Of a stretch of 64,000 nucleotides of DNA, positions 43,614 through 52,698 are shown one piece after another (the first letter of the stretch is position 1; each line of letters begins with the position of its first letter). Origin of the DNA: CAZAXU01 sp964489245 (GTDB lineage Bacteria > Bacteroidota > Bacteroidia > Flavobacteriales > Flavobacteriaceae); assembly GCA_964489245.1 (NCBI GenBank), contig CAZAXU010000001.1, positions 1 to 64,000 on the forward strand, read 5' to 3'. The position numbers and the translations under genes were made by a program. The notes beneath the pieces are model-generated. The model searched no databases and was not told the origin of the DNA. It worked only from the letters and a program-made list of their open reading frames with translations.

Positions 43614-43811
43614 ATGCTTAGAAACATTAAACATTATCTGGCTTCTGAAGAGGGCATTGGCATCTTTGATATAGTTCCTTTGGTGATATTTTTTATCATT
43701 TTTATAGGAATAATAATCTTTGTGATGAAAATGCCTTCTAAGACCATAGATGAAATAAAACAATATCCATTAAACGATAAAAACGAATTAGATTATGGCA
43801 AAAAAGAATGA
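43614..43811 (+). CDS. ccoQ: Small cbb3 oxidase subunit (CcoQ-like)
   Basis: A 65-residue protein with one membrane segment (about 18-42, DIVPLVIFFIIFIGIIIFVMKM) followed by a short charged tail. Position between ccoNO and ccoP, 5 bases after the former and overlapping the latter by 17 bases, and the single-helix layout mark it as the CcoQ-type subunit that stabilises the complex. Confidence 0.8.
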   Translation: MLRNIKHYLASEEGIGIFDIVPLVIFFIIFIGIIIFVMKMPSKTIDEIKQYPLNDKNELDYGKKE

Positions 43812-44415
43812 ATCATTTTGGGATAGCTTAATCAAAAAGTTAACCAAAGCCACACCAATAGAACAAGAAAGTGACGTCAAGCTCGACCATGATTTTGACG
43901 GCATTGAAGAGTTGAATAATCCACTTCCACCGTGGTGGACAATAGGATTTATTATCACTGTTATTATCTCTGTATTTTATATTGGTTACTATACGGTGAT
44001 GGGAAAAGACAGTCAAGCAGACGAGTATCAACGTGAGGTAAAAAAAGCAACCGCACTTGTTGAAAAATATAAAAAAGACAATAATATAGTTGATGATAAT
44101 TCAGTTACGGTTTTAACAGATAAAGCTGCTTTGGACGAAGGAAAAGAAATTTTCGTCAAAAACTGTGCAGCTTGTCATTTGGCTGACGGAGGCGGTTTGG
44201 TAGGACCTAATTTGACAGACAACAGTTGGATCTACGGTTGTGATATCAAATCCGTATTCAAATTGGTTACCGACGGAACAAGCAAAGGAATGCCTCCGTG
44301 GAAAGCTCTTGGAGCGGATAAAGTTCAAAAAGTTTCCAGCTATGTGTTGAGTCTTCAAGGCACAACACCTGCCAAGGCAAAAGCTGCAGAAGGCAAACCA
44401 TGTAACAAAAGTTAA
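43795..44415 (+). CDS. ccoP: cbb3 oxidase subunit CcoP, monoheme form
   Basis: A 206-residue protein. A FixP N-terminal region (HDFDGIEELNNPLPPWW then membrane segment about 45-65) precedes one cytochrome c domain with CAACH (124-128), GGLVGPNLTDNSWIYG and the Met ligand in KGMPPWKAL. Classical proteobacterial CcoP has two such domains and about 300 residues; here only one is present and there is no sign of truncation. Electrons would enter here or directly through the CcoO heme. Confidence 0.92.
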   Translation: MAKKNESFWDSLIKKLTKATPIEQESDVKLDHDFDGIEELNNPLPPWWTIGFIITVIISVFYIGYYTVMGKDSQADEYQREVKKATALVEKYKKDNNIVDDNSVTVLTDKAALDEGKEIFVKNCAACHLADGGGLVGPNLTDNSWIYGCDIKSVFKLVTDGTSKGMPPWKALGADKVQKVSSYVLSLQGTTPAKAKAAEGKPCNKS

Positions 44416-44436
44416 ATAACTGATATACAAATATTT

Positions 44437-44470
44437 AAAATAAAGCAGTTTGAAAAGACTGCTTTATTTT
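44437..44470 (+). terminator. Terminator after ccoP
   Basis: The perfect 13-base arms AAAATAAAGCAGT and ACTGCTTTATTTT surround an eight-base loop. It may reduce expression of the assembly genes relative to the subunit genes. Confidence 0.8.
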
Positions 44471-44488
44471 GATTAAAAATCTTTCGTA

Positions 44489-45898
44489 ATGAGCACACAA
44501 GGAAAAGAAACGTATAGAGACAGTATAGGAACCATTAGTGAAGAGGGTTTAAGAAATTGGATACACCCTAAAAAACCAAAAGGAAGGTTTCATAACTATA
44601 GAATCATTGTCAGCGCCTTGATGTTGATATTATTTGCCATCGGCCCGTTTATTAAAGTGAACGGAGAACAATTTATGCTTTTTGATGTTTTGGGCAGAAG
44701 ATTTCACGTATTCGGCAAACCATTTTTTCCGCAAGACTTTTATCTACTGGCATTAGCCGCTGTGATTTCTCTTGTATTTTTGATACTCTTCACGGTGGTT
44801 TACGGTAGAATTTTTTGTGGTTGGCTTTGTCCGCAAACCATTTTTATGGAAATGCTTTTTCGTAAAATCGAATATGCCATTGAGGGAGATCGTCCGAAAC
44901 AAATCAAGTTGGATAAAATGTCTTGGAATGCTGAAAAATATGGAAAAAGAATACTGAAATGGATTATTTTTTATGCGCTTTCTTTGGTCATTGTCAGCAT
45001 TATGTTGGCTTATTTTGCCGGAGGAGATTATGTGATTAATTTTTGGAAAAATCCATTTGCAGAATTCAAAGCATTTTTTGCTTTTTTCATTTTCACAACA
45101 ATTTTTTATTTTGTCTATGCTTGGTTTAGAGAGCAAGTTTGTATCATTGCTTGCCCCTATGGAAGATTGCAGGGTGTTTTGACCGATGAAAATACTATTA
45201 TGGTTTCTTATGACTATAAAAGAGGAGAAAGCAGCAAAGGAAGAGGTCCTGTCAAAAAAAATCAGGATAGAGAGGCTGAAGGTCTGGGAGACTGTATAGA
45301 CTGTAAACAATGTGTTCATGTTTGTCCAACCGGAATTGATATCAGAAACGGAACCCAGTTGGAGTGTATTAATTGTACAGCCTGTATAGATGCTTGTGAT
45401 GCCATTATGGATTCCATAGGAAAACCCAGAGGTTTGATTCGCTATGCATCAAAAACCAGCATAGAAGAAGGGCATGCCAAAATCTTTACGGGAAGAGTGA
45501 AATTCTATACGGCAGTATTGGCACTGATGATGGGAGTTTTCATCACTTTATTTGCCAGTAGAACAGATTTACAAGCCAAAGTACTTCGTGTCAGAGGGCA
45601 AATATATACAGAACTACAAGATGGAAATGTTAGGAATTATTATGACTTGACATTGATCAACAAAACAAACCTTCCGATGAAAAATCTTGATGTGAAACTC
45701 ATCGATCAAGAAGGAAAAATTATTATTTCAGGAGGAACAGATGTTAGTTTGGATAAGGAAGAAATTAAGAAAGTGATGATTTTTGTCGATGTTCCTAAAG
45801 GAAAGATTAAAGGAAAGAAAAAAATAAAAATCGGAATTTATCAAGGAGATAAACTCATGGATTCGTATGAAACACAATTCATGGCTCCGGCTAGATAA
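44489..45898 (+). CDS. ccoG: Cytochrome oxidase accessory protein CcoG
   Basis: A 469-residue polyferredoxin membrane protein: several membrane segments (about 35-52, 85-110, 155-215, 335-352), the CGWLCPQTIFME and CIIACPYGRLQGV motifs, and two clusters of Cys in CIDCKQCVHVCP and CINCTACIDACD, enough for two 4Fe-4S centres. A C-terminal Ig-like domain (about 360-469) ends the protein. CcoG is a cupric reductase that supplies Cu+ for cbb3 assembly. The order ccoG-ccoH-TauE/SafE continues the locus. Confidence 0.95.
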   Translation: MSTQGKETYRDSIGTISEEGLRNWIHPKKPKGRFHNYRIIVSALMLILFAIGPFIKVNGEQFMLFDVLGRRFHVFGKPFFPQDFYLLALAAVISLVFLILFTVVYGRIFCGWLCPQTIFMEMLFRKIEYAIEGDRPKQIKLDKMSWNAEKYGKRILKWIIFYALSLVIVSIMLAYFAGGDYVINFWKNPFAEFKAFFAFFIFTTIFYFVYAWFREQVCIIACPYGRLQGVLTDENTIMVSYDYKRGESSKGRGPVKKNQDREAEGLGDCIDCKQCVHVCPTGIDIRNGTQLECINCTACIDACDAIMDSIGKPRGLIRYASKTSIEEGHAKIFTGRVKFYTAVLALMMGVFITLFASRTDLQAKVLRVRGQIYTELQDGNVRNYYDLTLINKTNLPMKNLDVKLIDQEGKIIISGGTDVSLDKEEIKKVMIFVDVPKGKIKGKKKIKIGIYQGDKLMDSYETQFMAPAR

Positions 45899-45923
45899 TA
45901 AAATTTATAAATAAATTATAAAA

Positions 45924-46382
45924 ATGGGAAAATTTAAATTGAATTGGGGATGGAGTTTGGTGATTGTATTTGCTATATTTATGACCACTTTTCTATATTT
46001 TTTCTATGTTTCTTTTCAGGAACTCAAGACAAATGAATTGGTTGTGAAAGACTATTATGAGCAGGAACTGAAATATGGAGATGTTTTGGCAAAGAAAAAA
46101 AATGCAGATTCAATGAGCGTGGAAGTTCAAATTGTTAATAATAAAGACGGATTGAGTGTTATTTTTCCCGCTTATATTAACCGAGAAGCGTTGTCAGGGG
46201 AAATATTTTTATATAAACCGGATAGAAAAAAACTAGATAAGAAAATTTCGATTAAACTGGATAGCACGAACCTCATGCGGTTTCCAAAATCGGATTTTGT
46301 TTCGGGAAGATGGGACGTATCCATTGATTGGAAAATTAATGAAGTGCCTTATTTCAAAGAAGAAAAACTCACAATAAATTAA
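45924..46382 (+). CDS. ccoH: FixH family protein (CcoH)
   Basis: A 152-residue protein with one N-terminal membrane segment (about 7-28, WGWSLVIVFAIFMTTFLYFFYVSF) and an extracytoplasmic beta domain. The segment NELVVKDYYEQELKYGD is typical of FixH, needed to assemble or stabilise cbb3 oxidase. The C-terminal RWDVSIDWKINE strand fits as well. It lies 25 bases after ccoG and 2 bases before the next gene. Confidence 0.88.
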   Translation: MGKFKLNWGWSLVIVFAIFMTTFLYFFYVSFQELKTNELVVKDYYEQELKYGDVLAKKKNADSMSVEVQIVNNKDGLSVIFPAYINREALSGEIFLYKPDRKKLDKKISIKLDSTNLMRFPKSDFVSGRWDVSIDWKINEVPYFKEEKLTIN

Positions 46383-46384
46383 AT

Positions 46385-47140
46385 ATGTCAATTTTATTTA
46401 CTGCCTTATTACTCGGATTGATGGGAAGTTTCCACTGTCTGGGAATGTGTGGTCCCATTGCTTTCATTCTTCCTGTTGATAGAACAAATAAAGCGAAAAT
46501 GTCTGTTCAAACATTGCTTTATCACTTGGGAAGAATGACGGCTTATGGAGCAATCGGATTGATATTTGGTTTTCTGGGAAAAGGAATTTCTTTGGTGGGA
46601 TTCCAACAAAAAGTTTCATTGATTATGGGACTTCTGATGATTATTCTGGCTTTTGTGCCATCATCAAAAGTGCTTAGGTTGAAGCCTTTGGCAGGATGGA
46701 ATAAATTTGTCTATTTTATTAAGAACTCTTTGAGTGCTTATTTGAAAAATAAATCAACCGGAGGGTTCTATATAATAGGATTTTTTAACGGACTTCTTCC
46801 TTGCGGTTTAGTCTATTTGGCATTGGTTGGCGCCATGGCAACGGGAGATGCTTATCTAGGAGCCTTGTATATGATCATTTTCGGACTGGGAACTTCTCCT
46901 ATGATGACACTGGCAATATATCTGGGCAATTTCGTATCGGTATCGGTCAGAAATAAAATCAATAAACTCATTCCTTATGCCGTTGTTTTTGTGGGGATAT
47001 TATTCGTTCTAAGAGGCTTGAATTTGGGAATAATGTTCATATCACCCTCTGATAAAATGCTGAATACCGAAGGCAAGATGATAAAAACGAAATATAAACA
47101 GAAAACACATAAAATAGACAAGATTTTACGTGAAGAATAA
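46385..47140 (+). CDS. Sulfite exporter TauE/SafE-like (DsbD-like) membrane protein
   Basis: A 251-residue protein with about six membrane segments, opening LGLMGSFHCLGMCGPIAFILP and with GFFNGLLPCGLVYLALVGAMATGDAYLGA. The CLGMC and LPCG cysteines are the conserved pair of the cbb3-associated branch of this family (sometimes named CcoH2/RcnA-like or CcdA-like), thought to move copper or electrons for oxidase assembly. The exact job is not established. It ends the cco locus, 2 bases before a convergent gene. Confidence 0.85.
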   Translation: MSILFTALLLGLMGSFHCLGMCGPIAFILPVDRTNKAKMSVQTLLYHLGRMTAYGAIGLIFGFLGKGISLVGFQQKVSLIMGLLMIILAFVPSSKVLRLKPLAGWNKFVYFIKNSLSAYLKNKSTGGFYIIGFFNGLLPCGLVYLALVGAMATGDAYLGALYMIIFGLGTSPMMTLAIYLGNFVSVSVRNKINKLIPYAVVFVGILFVLRGLNLGIMFISPSDKMLNTEGKMIKTKYKQKTHKIDKILREE

Positions 47141-47142
47141 AA

Positions 47143-48255
47143 CTATTCAGATTCTTCATATATATTTTTGCCGTGTTTTTTCATCAACTGATTCAAATGA
47201 TTTGAATATTTAAGCATTTGACTGTAGTCTTTGTAGTCGAGAAAGTATTCAGGTTTGTTTTTAAAGATTTTGACAGGAAGAATTTCAAAATGATTTCTTT
47301 TCTCTTTCTTGTATTTATATACCCAAATAGGGATATAAGATACTTTTTGGATTTTAACCCGATTTTGTTCGTTTATCCTTAGTTTGATTTTTAAAATAAG
47401 ACTACCGTCTCTACGGAAGTATCTCTGATTGGAGAGAAAATTGCCTAGAGAATAGGCAGTTAAAGAAGTTTTGTTTTTCAATGTGTCTTTTTCAAAAATC
47501 ATAGGTTGCACAACATGCGGATGTGCACCGACAATCATGTTCACAGCATTTTTTTTAAGAAACGTGACAAGTTTCTTTTGAGACTTGTTTGCCAGATCTT
47601 GATATTGTGTGCCCCAGTGCATAAAGCTGATAATCAAGTTTGATTTTGCCTGTTTGGCAATGTCGATATCTCTTTTGATTTTCAGTGTATCAATCAAGTT
47701 CACTCTTGTCGGAGGAGAAATGGGCATTCCGTTGGTGCCGTAGGTATAATTGAGCAAAGCTATCCGGAAGTCTCCTTTTTTTAGTAGCAGCGGGGTGAGT
47801 GAATCTTGGGCGATAACATCTCTGTAAGTTCCAAAATGTGAAATGCTTAAAGAATCTAAAATATCCAAAGTGTTTAAGATGCCTTTCTTTTTCTTGTCAC
47901 AAGCGTGATTGTTTGCGGTTGCCAAGACATTGATTCCGGCATCTTTGCAAGCAACAACCAATGCCGGAGGCGCACTGAAAACAGGAAAACCTTTGTAAGG
48001 TTTGATGCCTAGAGGAGTCTCTAAATTTCCGACAACAAAATCCGCTTGCTTAAAAATATTTTTTACATATCTAAAACTCTCCGTATAGTCGTAGGTTTTT
48101 GCAATGGGATCATAAGCAGATTTAATCTGCGGACCATGACTCATGATATCACCGACAAACATAATTGTCAGACTGTCTGTTTCAGGTTGTTGTGAGAAGC
48201 TCAACAGGAAAAAATTCATAAGTATAAAGACCAAAAAACTCTTCATTGATTGCAT
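47143..48255 (-). CDS. CapA family protein (metallophosphatase-like)
   Basis: A 370-residue exported protein with a signal peptide (MKSFLVFILMNFFLLSFSQQ). It has the PGA_cap/CapA fold: SLTIMFVGDIMSHGPQI, FVVGNLETPLG, NVLATANNHACDKKKKGI, LIISFMHWGTQYQ and MIVGAHPHVVQPM. The Asp/His/Asn motifs parallel calcineurin-like phosphoesterases. CapA was named for poly-gamma-glutamate export in Bacillus; in organisms with no capB or capC nearby, as here, it is usually a lone envelope hydrolase of unknown substrate. Confidence 0.9.
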   Translation of the reverse strand: MQSMKSFLVFILMNFFLLSFSQQPETDSLTIMFVGDIMSHGPQIKSAYDPIAKTYDYTESFRYVKNIFKQADFVVGNLETPLGIKPYKGFPVFSAPPALVVACKDAGINVLATANNHACDKKKKGILNTLDILDSLSISHFGTYRDVIAQDSLTPLLLKKGDFRIALLNYTYGTNGMPISPPTRVNLIDTLKIKRDIDIAKQAKSNLIISFMHWGTQYQDLANKSQKKLVTFLKKNAVNMIVGAHPHVVQPMIFEKDTLKNKTSLTAYSLGNFLSNQRYFRRDGSLILKIKLRINEQNRVKIQKVSYIPIWVYKYKKEKRNHFEILPVKIFKNKPEYFLDYKDYSQMLKYSNHLNQLMKKHGKNIYEESE

Positions 48256-48310
48256 TGGAAAAATAAAAAAATAAAAATACGAAATATTAAACGGAAAAAA
48301 CGCTTTTGAT

Positions 48311-48318
48311 TATCTTTG
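48311..48318 (+). promoter_or_regulatory. -7 box of the flavoprotein gene
   Basis: TATCTTTG is located 31 bases before the ATG at 48350. Confidence 0.5.
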
Positions 48319-48349
48319 TATAACAAATCAATCCAAATATCGTAGAATT

Positions 48350-49750
48350 ATGTGGAAAAAAACTCTGGATCTTTCACAGAAGGAAAGTCACTATGTTGCC
48401 ATTATAGGAGGAGGCGTTTCCGGTTCTGAAGCAGCCGATATGTTGTCTGAATTGGGTATAAGAGTTTTGGTTTTTGATCAAAACACTTTACCCTACGGAA
48501 AGTTGGAAGACGGTTTGCCTAAATGGCATGTAGGCTTGCGAGACCGGCAAGAAGCGGAAATCGATAAGAAATTAGACCAAGACGGCATTCGGTTTATTCC
48601 GAATATCAAGATTGGAAAGGATTTTTCGTTCCAAGATTTGGAAGACTTGGGTTTTTCTGCCATTCTCTTAGCCAATGGTGCATGGAAAGACAGACCGCTG
48701 CCGGTTCCCTGTATTGAGAAGCTCAGAGACAAACAATTGATTTATCAAAATGATTTATTGAAATGGTATAACCATTATCACGAGCCGGATTATAAAGGAA
48801 AGAAATATGATATCAAAGACGGTGTTGTGGTGGTTGGCGGCGGATTAGCCTCGCTTGATGTGATCAAGATTGTGATGATGGAATTGGTTGAAAAAGCTCT
48901 CAAAAACAAGATGCCGAATGTAAGAGTGAACCAATTTGAGATGGAGAAAAAAGGCATTGACAAATATTTGGAACAATTTGATATTAAATATGAAGATTTA
49001 GGCATTAAAGGAGCCACATTGGTCTATAGAAGAAAAGCAAAACACATGCCTTTAAAACAACCGCAGGGAGGTTCTTCCGAAGCCAGAGAAAAAGCACAAA
49101 AAGTTTCACAAAAGATTCTGGATAATTATATGAAAAAATTTCATTTTCATTTTATTCCGGAAGCAACGCCCGTTGATTATATCGAGAAAAACGGAAAACT
49201 TAAGGCTTTGATTCTTCAAAAATACAGAACGGATGAAAAAGCCAAACTCTATTTTATCGAAGGAGAGACCATGTCAATAAATACAGAACAAGTCATTTCT
49301 TCAATAGGGAGTGTTCCGGAACCCATTGCCGGAATAGCTTATGAAGGAGACCGTATTAAAACCACTGACAAAGATTCTTCTCAAATATATGGCTACGAAC
49401 ATGTTTTTGCCATTGGAAACGCGGTGACCGGAAAAGGGAATATCAAAACAGCTAAAGACCATGGTTCAAAAGTCACTCAGCAACTGGTCGATATCTATTT
49501 TGAAAGAAATACACAAGCTTTTGATATTGAATTGGAAGCCTATAACAAAGAAGTTGTTTCCAAAACCGATAAAAAAGTTAAAAATATCTTGGAAGATTTT
49601 GTTTCGGGAGATATTCCTGATAACTATTCGATTGATCATATCTGGGAAGTGTCAAGAGCCTATCAAGACAAAGTCGGCTATCAAGACTATAGATCTTGGG
49701 TGGCATCACATAAGCCGGTGAGATATGAAGAATTGGTGAAAGAAAAATAA
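48350..49750 (+). CDS. FAD-dependent ferredoxin--NADP reductase (adrenodoxin-reductase-like)
   Basis: A 466-residue flavoprotein. The FAD fold YVAIIGGGVSGSEAADML is at about 15-32 and a second dinucleotide fold VVVVGGGLASLDVIKIV at about 160-176; RRKAKHMPLKQPQGG and SSIGSVPEPIAGI follow, as in the FprA/adrenodoxin reductase group. It lacks Fe-S cysteines of GltD-type proteins. It would move electrons between NADPH and a ferredoxin. The gene is monocistronic. Confidence 0.82.
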   Translation: MWKKTLDLSQKESHYVAIIGGGVSGSEAADMLSELGIRVLVFDQNTLPYGKLEDGLPKWHVGLRDRQEAEIDKKLDQDGIRFIPNIKIGKDFSFQDLEDLGFSAILLANGAWKDRPLPVPCIEKLRDKQLIYQNDLLKWYNHYHEPDYKGKKYDIKDGVVVVGGGLASLDVIKIVMMELVEKALKNKMPNVRVNQFEMEKKGIDKYLEQFDIKYEDLGIKGATLVYRRKAKHMPLKQPQGGSSEAREKAQKVSQKILDNYMKKFHFHFIPEATPVDYIEKNGKLKALILQKYRTDEKAKLYFIEGETMSINTEQVISSIGSVPEPIAGIAYEGDRIKTTDKDSSQIYGYEHVFAIGNAVTGKGNIKTAKDHGSKVTQQLVDIYFERNTQAFDIELEAYNKEVVSKTDKKVKNILEDFVSGDIPDNYSIDHIWEVSRAYQDKVGYQDYRSWVASHKPVRYEELVKEK

Positions 49751-49783
49751 AACTCCCTTGCATCATAAAGATAACAAGGGAGT
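49744..49783 (-). terminator. Terminator for the minus-strand lipoprotein gene
   Basis: Read on the minus strand, ACTCCCTTG (complement of 49775-49783) pairs with CAAGGGAGT (complement of 49752-49760) and is followed by TTTATTTTT. In the plus direction no T-run follows. A near-palindrome (49805-49826) around TAACAATTGTTA precedes it. Confidence 0.6.
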
Positions 49784-49822
49784 AACAAACCAAATAACCA
49801 ACCATTAACTAACAATTGTTAG

Positions 49823-50731
49823 CTAAACTTTTAAGAAGTGATTTTTTTCAATTTTTTTACTTGTTCTTAGATTTCTTTGAGGGCGGAGGTATTGAATATA
49901 ACCGCGACCTTCAAATTCATATACATTGTTTGTGAATAAGTTTTGAAGTCTTATTTTTTGATCGTTTAAAATAGTCAATTCAAACTTTTCAAATCCGGAA
50001 ACACTCGTATAGCTCAATTCCAATCTTTTTACATCTTGTGCAGACGTATTCAAGACAGAATATGTCCCGGAATAATTCCATAAGATGTTAGCAATCGGTG
50101 TGTTGGGTGTATCTTCCGATGTTCTGAAAATATCAGCGTTGGAACCGGCATAGAAATTTAAAATATTTTCAAAATTAAACGGAGAAGGCAGAGATGCTTC
50201 CTGATAACTTTTCGACCAAGCTTCGTATTCTTGCAGGAAATAAGTTATGTTTTCATAAAACAATCTGTCATAGTCAAATTCGGATTTTTGATAGCCAATC
50301 AAAATATATTTTACGTTTTCGCTTCGGCTATAGAGTTCTATTTCGTTTAGAGAAAGTTGTCTGACTTCCAGAGGAACGGTTCCGTCAATGATATGATTCA
50401 CTTCCAGTATCCCGTTTCTGTTAAATACCGCAAAAGTGCCGATATCAATTCCAAAACCATTTCCGGTCACACCGATTCCGGCAATGTTGTTGTTGGCATA
50501 TACGTGCCCGTCATTCATAAAACTAAGCGTAAATGCTCTGGAGAGAAAAGGAATATCTCCGGTTCCCGAGGTACTGCCAAAATCAACATACCACAAATCA
50601 TAAGACTGAATGAGTTGTCCCAATGAAATTTGGTTGACATTGTCTGCCAAATCATGGTGTTCTTCTATCACACAAGAAGAAAGGTTTGTTGCTATAACAA
50701 TCAGGAATAATATACGGGCTAATTTTTTCAT
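49823..50731 (-). CDS. Lipoprotein of unknown function
   Basis: A 302-residue protein from the ATG at 50731 (MKKLARILFLIVIATNLSSC, lipid Cys at about 20). The mature part shows two regions: residues 30-150 with a beta-rich DLWYVDFGSTSGTGDIPFLSRAFTLSF block, and 215-302 with a second beta-rich segment. It resembles the two-domain nicastrin-like or DUF-type lipoproteins of flavobacteria only in layout; I cannot name the family. It is divergent from gpsA. Confidence 0.75.
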   Translation of the reverse strand: MKKLARILFLIVIATNLSSCVIEEHHDLADNVNQISLGQLIQSYDLWYVDFGSTSGTGDIPFLSRAFTLSFMNDGHVYANNNIAGIGVTGNGFGIDIGTFAVFNRNGILEVNHIIDGTVPLEVRQLSLNEIELYSRSENVKYILIGYQKSEFDYDRLFYENITYFLQEYEAWSKSYQEASLPSPFNFENILNFYAGSNADIFRTSEDTPNTPIANILWNYSGTYSVLNTSAQDVKRLELSYTSVSGFEKFELTILNDQKIRLQNLFTNNVYEFEGRGYIQYLRPQRNLRTSKKIEKNHFLKV

Positions 50732-50779
50732 CAAATGAATAAAATCAAAGAGCATGCCAAAAGATGCTTTGAGATTTGT

Positions 50780-50787
50780 TATATTTG
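50780..50787 (+). promoter_or_regulatory. -7 box of gpsA
   Basis: TATATTTG lies 21 bases before the ATG at 50809, between divergent genes. Confidence 0.5.
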
Positions 50788-50808
50788 TGTAACCAAAAAT
50801 CAAAAATA

Positions 50809-51816
50809 ATGCAAAACAAACCTAAAGTAGCGGTTTTGGGAAGTGGAAGTTGGGCAACGGCTATCATGAAAATGTTGGTTGAAAACCTAGATGAAGTGGC
50901 GTGGTACGTACGCAGTCCTTACACTTTAGAACACCTGAAAATGCATGCGCATAATCCGAAATATCTTCAGCAAGTTCTGTTTGATATGAACAAAATCAAA
51001 ATAAGCAATGATATTAACGAAGTTGTTGCCTATGCCGATTATATTATCATTGCCATTCCATCAGCTTTTATCAAACAAGAGTTGGATAAATTGACGGAAA
51101 GTCTAAGAAATAAGAAAGTTTTTTCTGCAGTAAAGGGAATTATTCCGGAAAGCCTTTTGATTCTTGGTGAACATCTGAAAAAGTATAAAGATGTTGAAGA
51201 TAAAAATTTGGGTATTATTGCCGGACCTTGTCATGCCGAAGAAGTTGCCATGGAACGCTTATCTTATTTGACAATTGGTGCCAAAAGAAAAAAATTTTCA
51301 AAACAAATGTCTGAATTTTTGTCGAGTTATTATATCAAAACCAAATATTCCAAAGATATATATGGAATTGAATGGTCTGCCGTGCTGAAAAATGTTTTTG
51401 CCATTGCCTCCGGAATTGCTCATGGTTTGGGATATGGAGACAACTTTCAGGCAGTTCTTATTTCAAACTCTATTCGCGAAATGAAACGTTTTATCAAGAA
51501 AAATGTTGATAATCGAAAAAGAAATATAGACGCCTCCGTTTATTTAGGAGATTTATTGGTGACTTCATACTCAATTTTCAGTAGAAACAGAACCTTTGGG
51601 AGTATGATTGGAAAAGGATATACCGTAAAATCCGCCATGATGGAAATGAACATGATTGCCGAGGGTTATTATGCGGCAAAATCTGCATATAAAATCAATA
51701 AAAATAAACATGATGCCTCAGCCAATACGCCGATTATCGACACTGTTTTCAGGGTTTTATATAAACACGCCGATCCAAAGAAAGAATTTAGAAAACTTGC
51801 CGATAACCTAAACTAG
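50809..51816 (+). CDS. gpsA: Glycerol-3-phosphate dehydrogenase [NAD(P)+]
   Basis: A 335-residue enzyme from the ATG at 50809; an in-frame upstream TTG lies before the -7 box and was dropped. NAD-binding VAVLGSGSWATAIMKML is at residues 7-23. The SAVKGI block, AGPCHAEEV and the catalytic-region EWSAVLKNVFAIASGIAHGLGYGDNFQAVLI mark GpsA. It makes sn-glycerol-3-phosphate for phospholipids. The tadA gene follows after 4 bases, so the two are co-transcribed. Confidence 0.95.
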   Translation: MQNKPKVAVLGSGSWATAIMKMLVENLDEVAWYVRSPYTLEHLKMHAHNPKYLQQVLFDMNKIKISNDINEVVAYADYIIIAIPSAFIKQELDKLTESLRNKKVFSAVKGIIPESLLILGEHLKKYKDVEDKNLGIIAGPCHAEEVAMERLSYLTIGAKRKKFSKQMSEFLSSYYIKTKYSKDIYGIEWSAVLKNVFAIASGIAHGLGYGDNFQAVLISNSIREMKRFIKKNVDNRKRNIDASVYLGDLLVTSYSIFSRNRTFGSMIGKGYTVKSAMMEMNMIAEGYYAAKSAYKINKNKHDASANTPIIDTVFRVLYKHADPKKEFRKLADNLN

Positions 51817-51820
51817 ATTG

Positions 51821-52267
51821 ATGATTAGCCCTTTTGATGACATCTATTTTATGAAAAAAGCCTTGCAAGAAGCCGATTTGGCTTTGCAAAAAGGTGAAGT
51901 TCCGGTTGGAGCGGTGGTTGTGTGTAACAATCAGATTATTGCCAAAGGACATAATCAGGTGGAAACCTTAAATGATTCCACAGCGCATGCAGAAATGTTG
52001 GCAATCACAGCGGCAACAAATTTTTTGGGTTCTAAATATTTGAAAGATTGTACACTCTATGTGACATTGGAACCTTGTCAGATGTGTGCGGGAGCAGCTT
52101 TCTGGTCTCAAATCGGTCGGATTGTTTTTGCTGCATCTGATGAAAAACGGGGCTATTCACATTGGGGTTGTCAAGTGCATCCGAAGACTCAGGTTGAAGA
52201 GGGAATTTTGGCAGATGAAAGCGAATCCATGCTTAAAATTTTTTTTGATAAAATGAGAGGAAAATAA
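51821..52267 (+). CDS. tadA: tRNA-specific adenosine deaminase
   Basis: A 148-residue cytidine-deaminase-fold protein from the ATG at 51821. The zinc site is complete: HAE (H56, E58) and PCQMC (C86, C89). VPVGAVVVCNNQIIAKGHNQVE and YSHWGC-like segments agree with TadA, which converts A34 of tRNA-Arg to inosine. Some members of this family act on guanine or free nucleobases, so tRNA specificity is likely but not certain. A terminator follows at 52266. Confidence 0.9.
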   Translation: MISPFDDIYFMKKALQEADLALQKGEVPVGAVVVCNNQIIAKGHNQVETLNDSTAHAEMLAITAATNFLGSKYLKDCTLYVTLEPCQMCAGAAFWSQIGRIVFAASDEKRGYSHWGCQVHPKTQVEEGILADESESMLKIFFDKMRGK

Positions 52268-52294
52268 AAATTCCCGCAAAAGCAGGAATTTTTT
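52266..52294 (+). terminator. Terminator after tadA
   Basis: AAAAATTCCCGC and GCAGGAATTTTTT pair, with one mismatch, around a four-base loop, overlapping the stop region. Confidence 0.75.
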
Positions 52295-52367
52295 AGGGAC
52301 TTCAATATAACTCAAGTTGATAACTCAAAAATAAAACAATGTGATTTATATTGTATCTGAATGATGA

Positions 52368-52511
52368 CTAGTTCAATCTGGTCATTTCAATCATTTGTTT
52401 TTCTAATTTTGAAAGTGTCATTAAAGTGTCGAAATATTCGTTAAACAATCCTTTTGATAATAATTCAACAGACTTTCTTTTTAGGCGTTCATACATTTCA
52501 TAAACTTTCAT
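52368..52511 (-). CDS. Small conserved-looking protein, 47 residues
   Basis: The frame starts at ATG 52511 and reads MKVYEMYERLKRKSVELLSK, then a GLFNEYFDTLMTLSKLEKQM segment and a short tail, ending TAG at 52368. It looks like a helical hairpin: two amphipathic helices joined by a Gly-Leu-Phe-Asn turn. The pattern (YxxLKxKSVxLLxxGxxxxYFxTLxxLxKxxKxM) resembles, from memory, very small proteins seen in many Flavobacteriaceae genomes. No function is known. No TAnnTTTG box precedes it. Confidence 0.6.
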   Translation of the reverse strand: MKVYEMYERLKRKSVELLSKGLFNEYFDTLMTLSKLEKQMIEMTRLN

Positions 52512-52698
52512 AGCAATTGATTTTAGGGTTGCGCCTAATAAAAATCAACTATCATGCCAAAATCACAACAAGCTGATTAACAATAAATTACGAATCGTTT
52601 TTGTATTATGTTTTTCTGTGTATTCTTTGAAATGGAAGAAATATTCTCAAACACTACAGGCATTTGATATTATCATTCGTTACTTATTTTATATTCTT

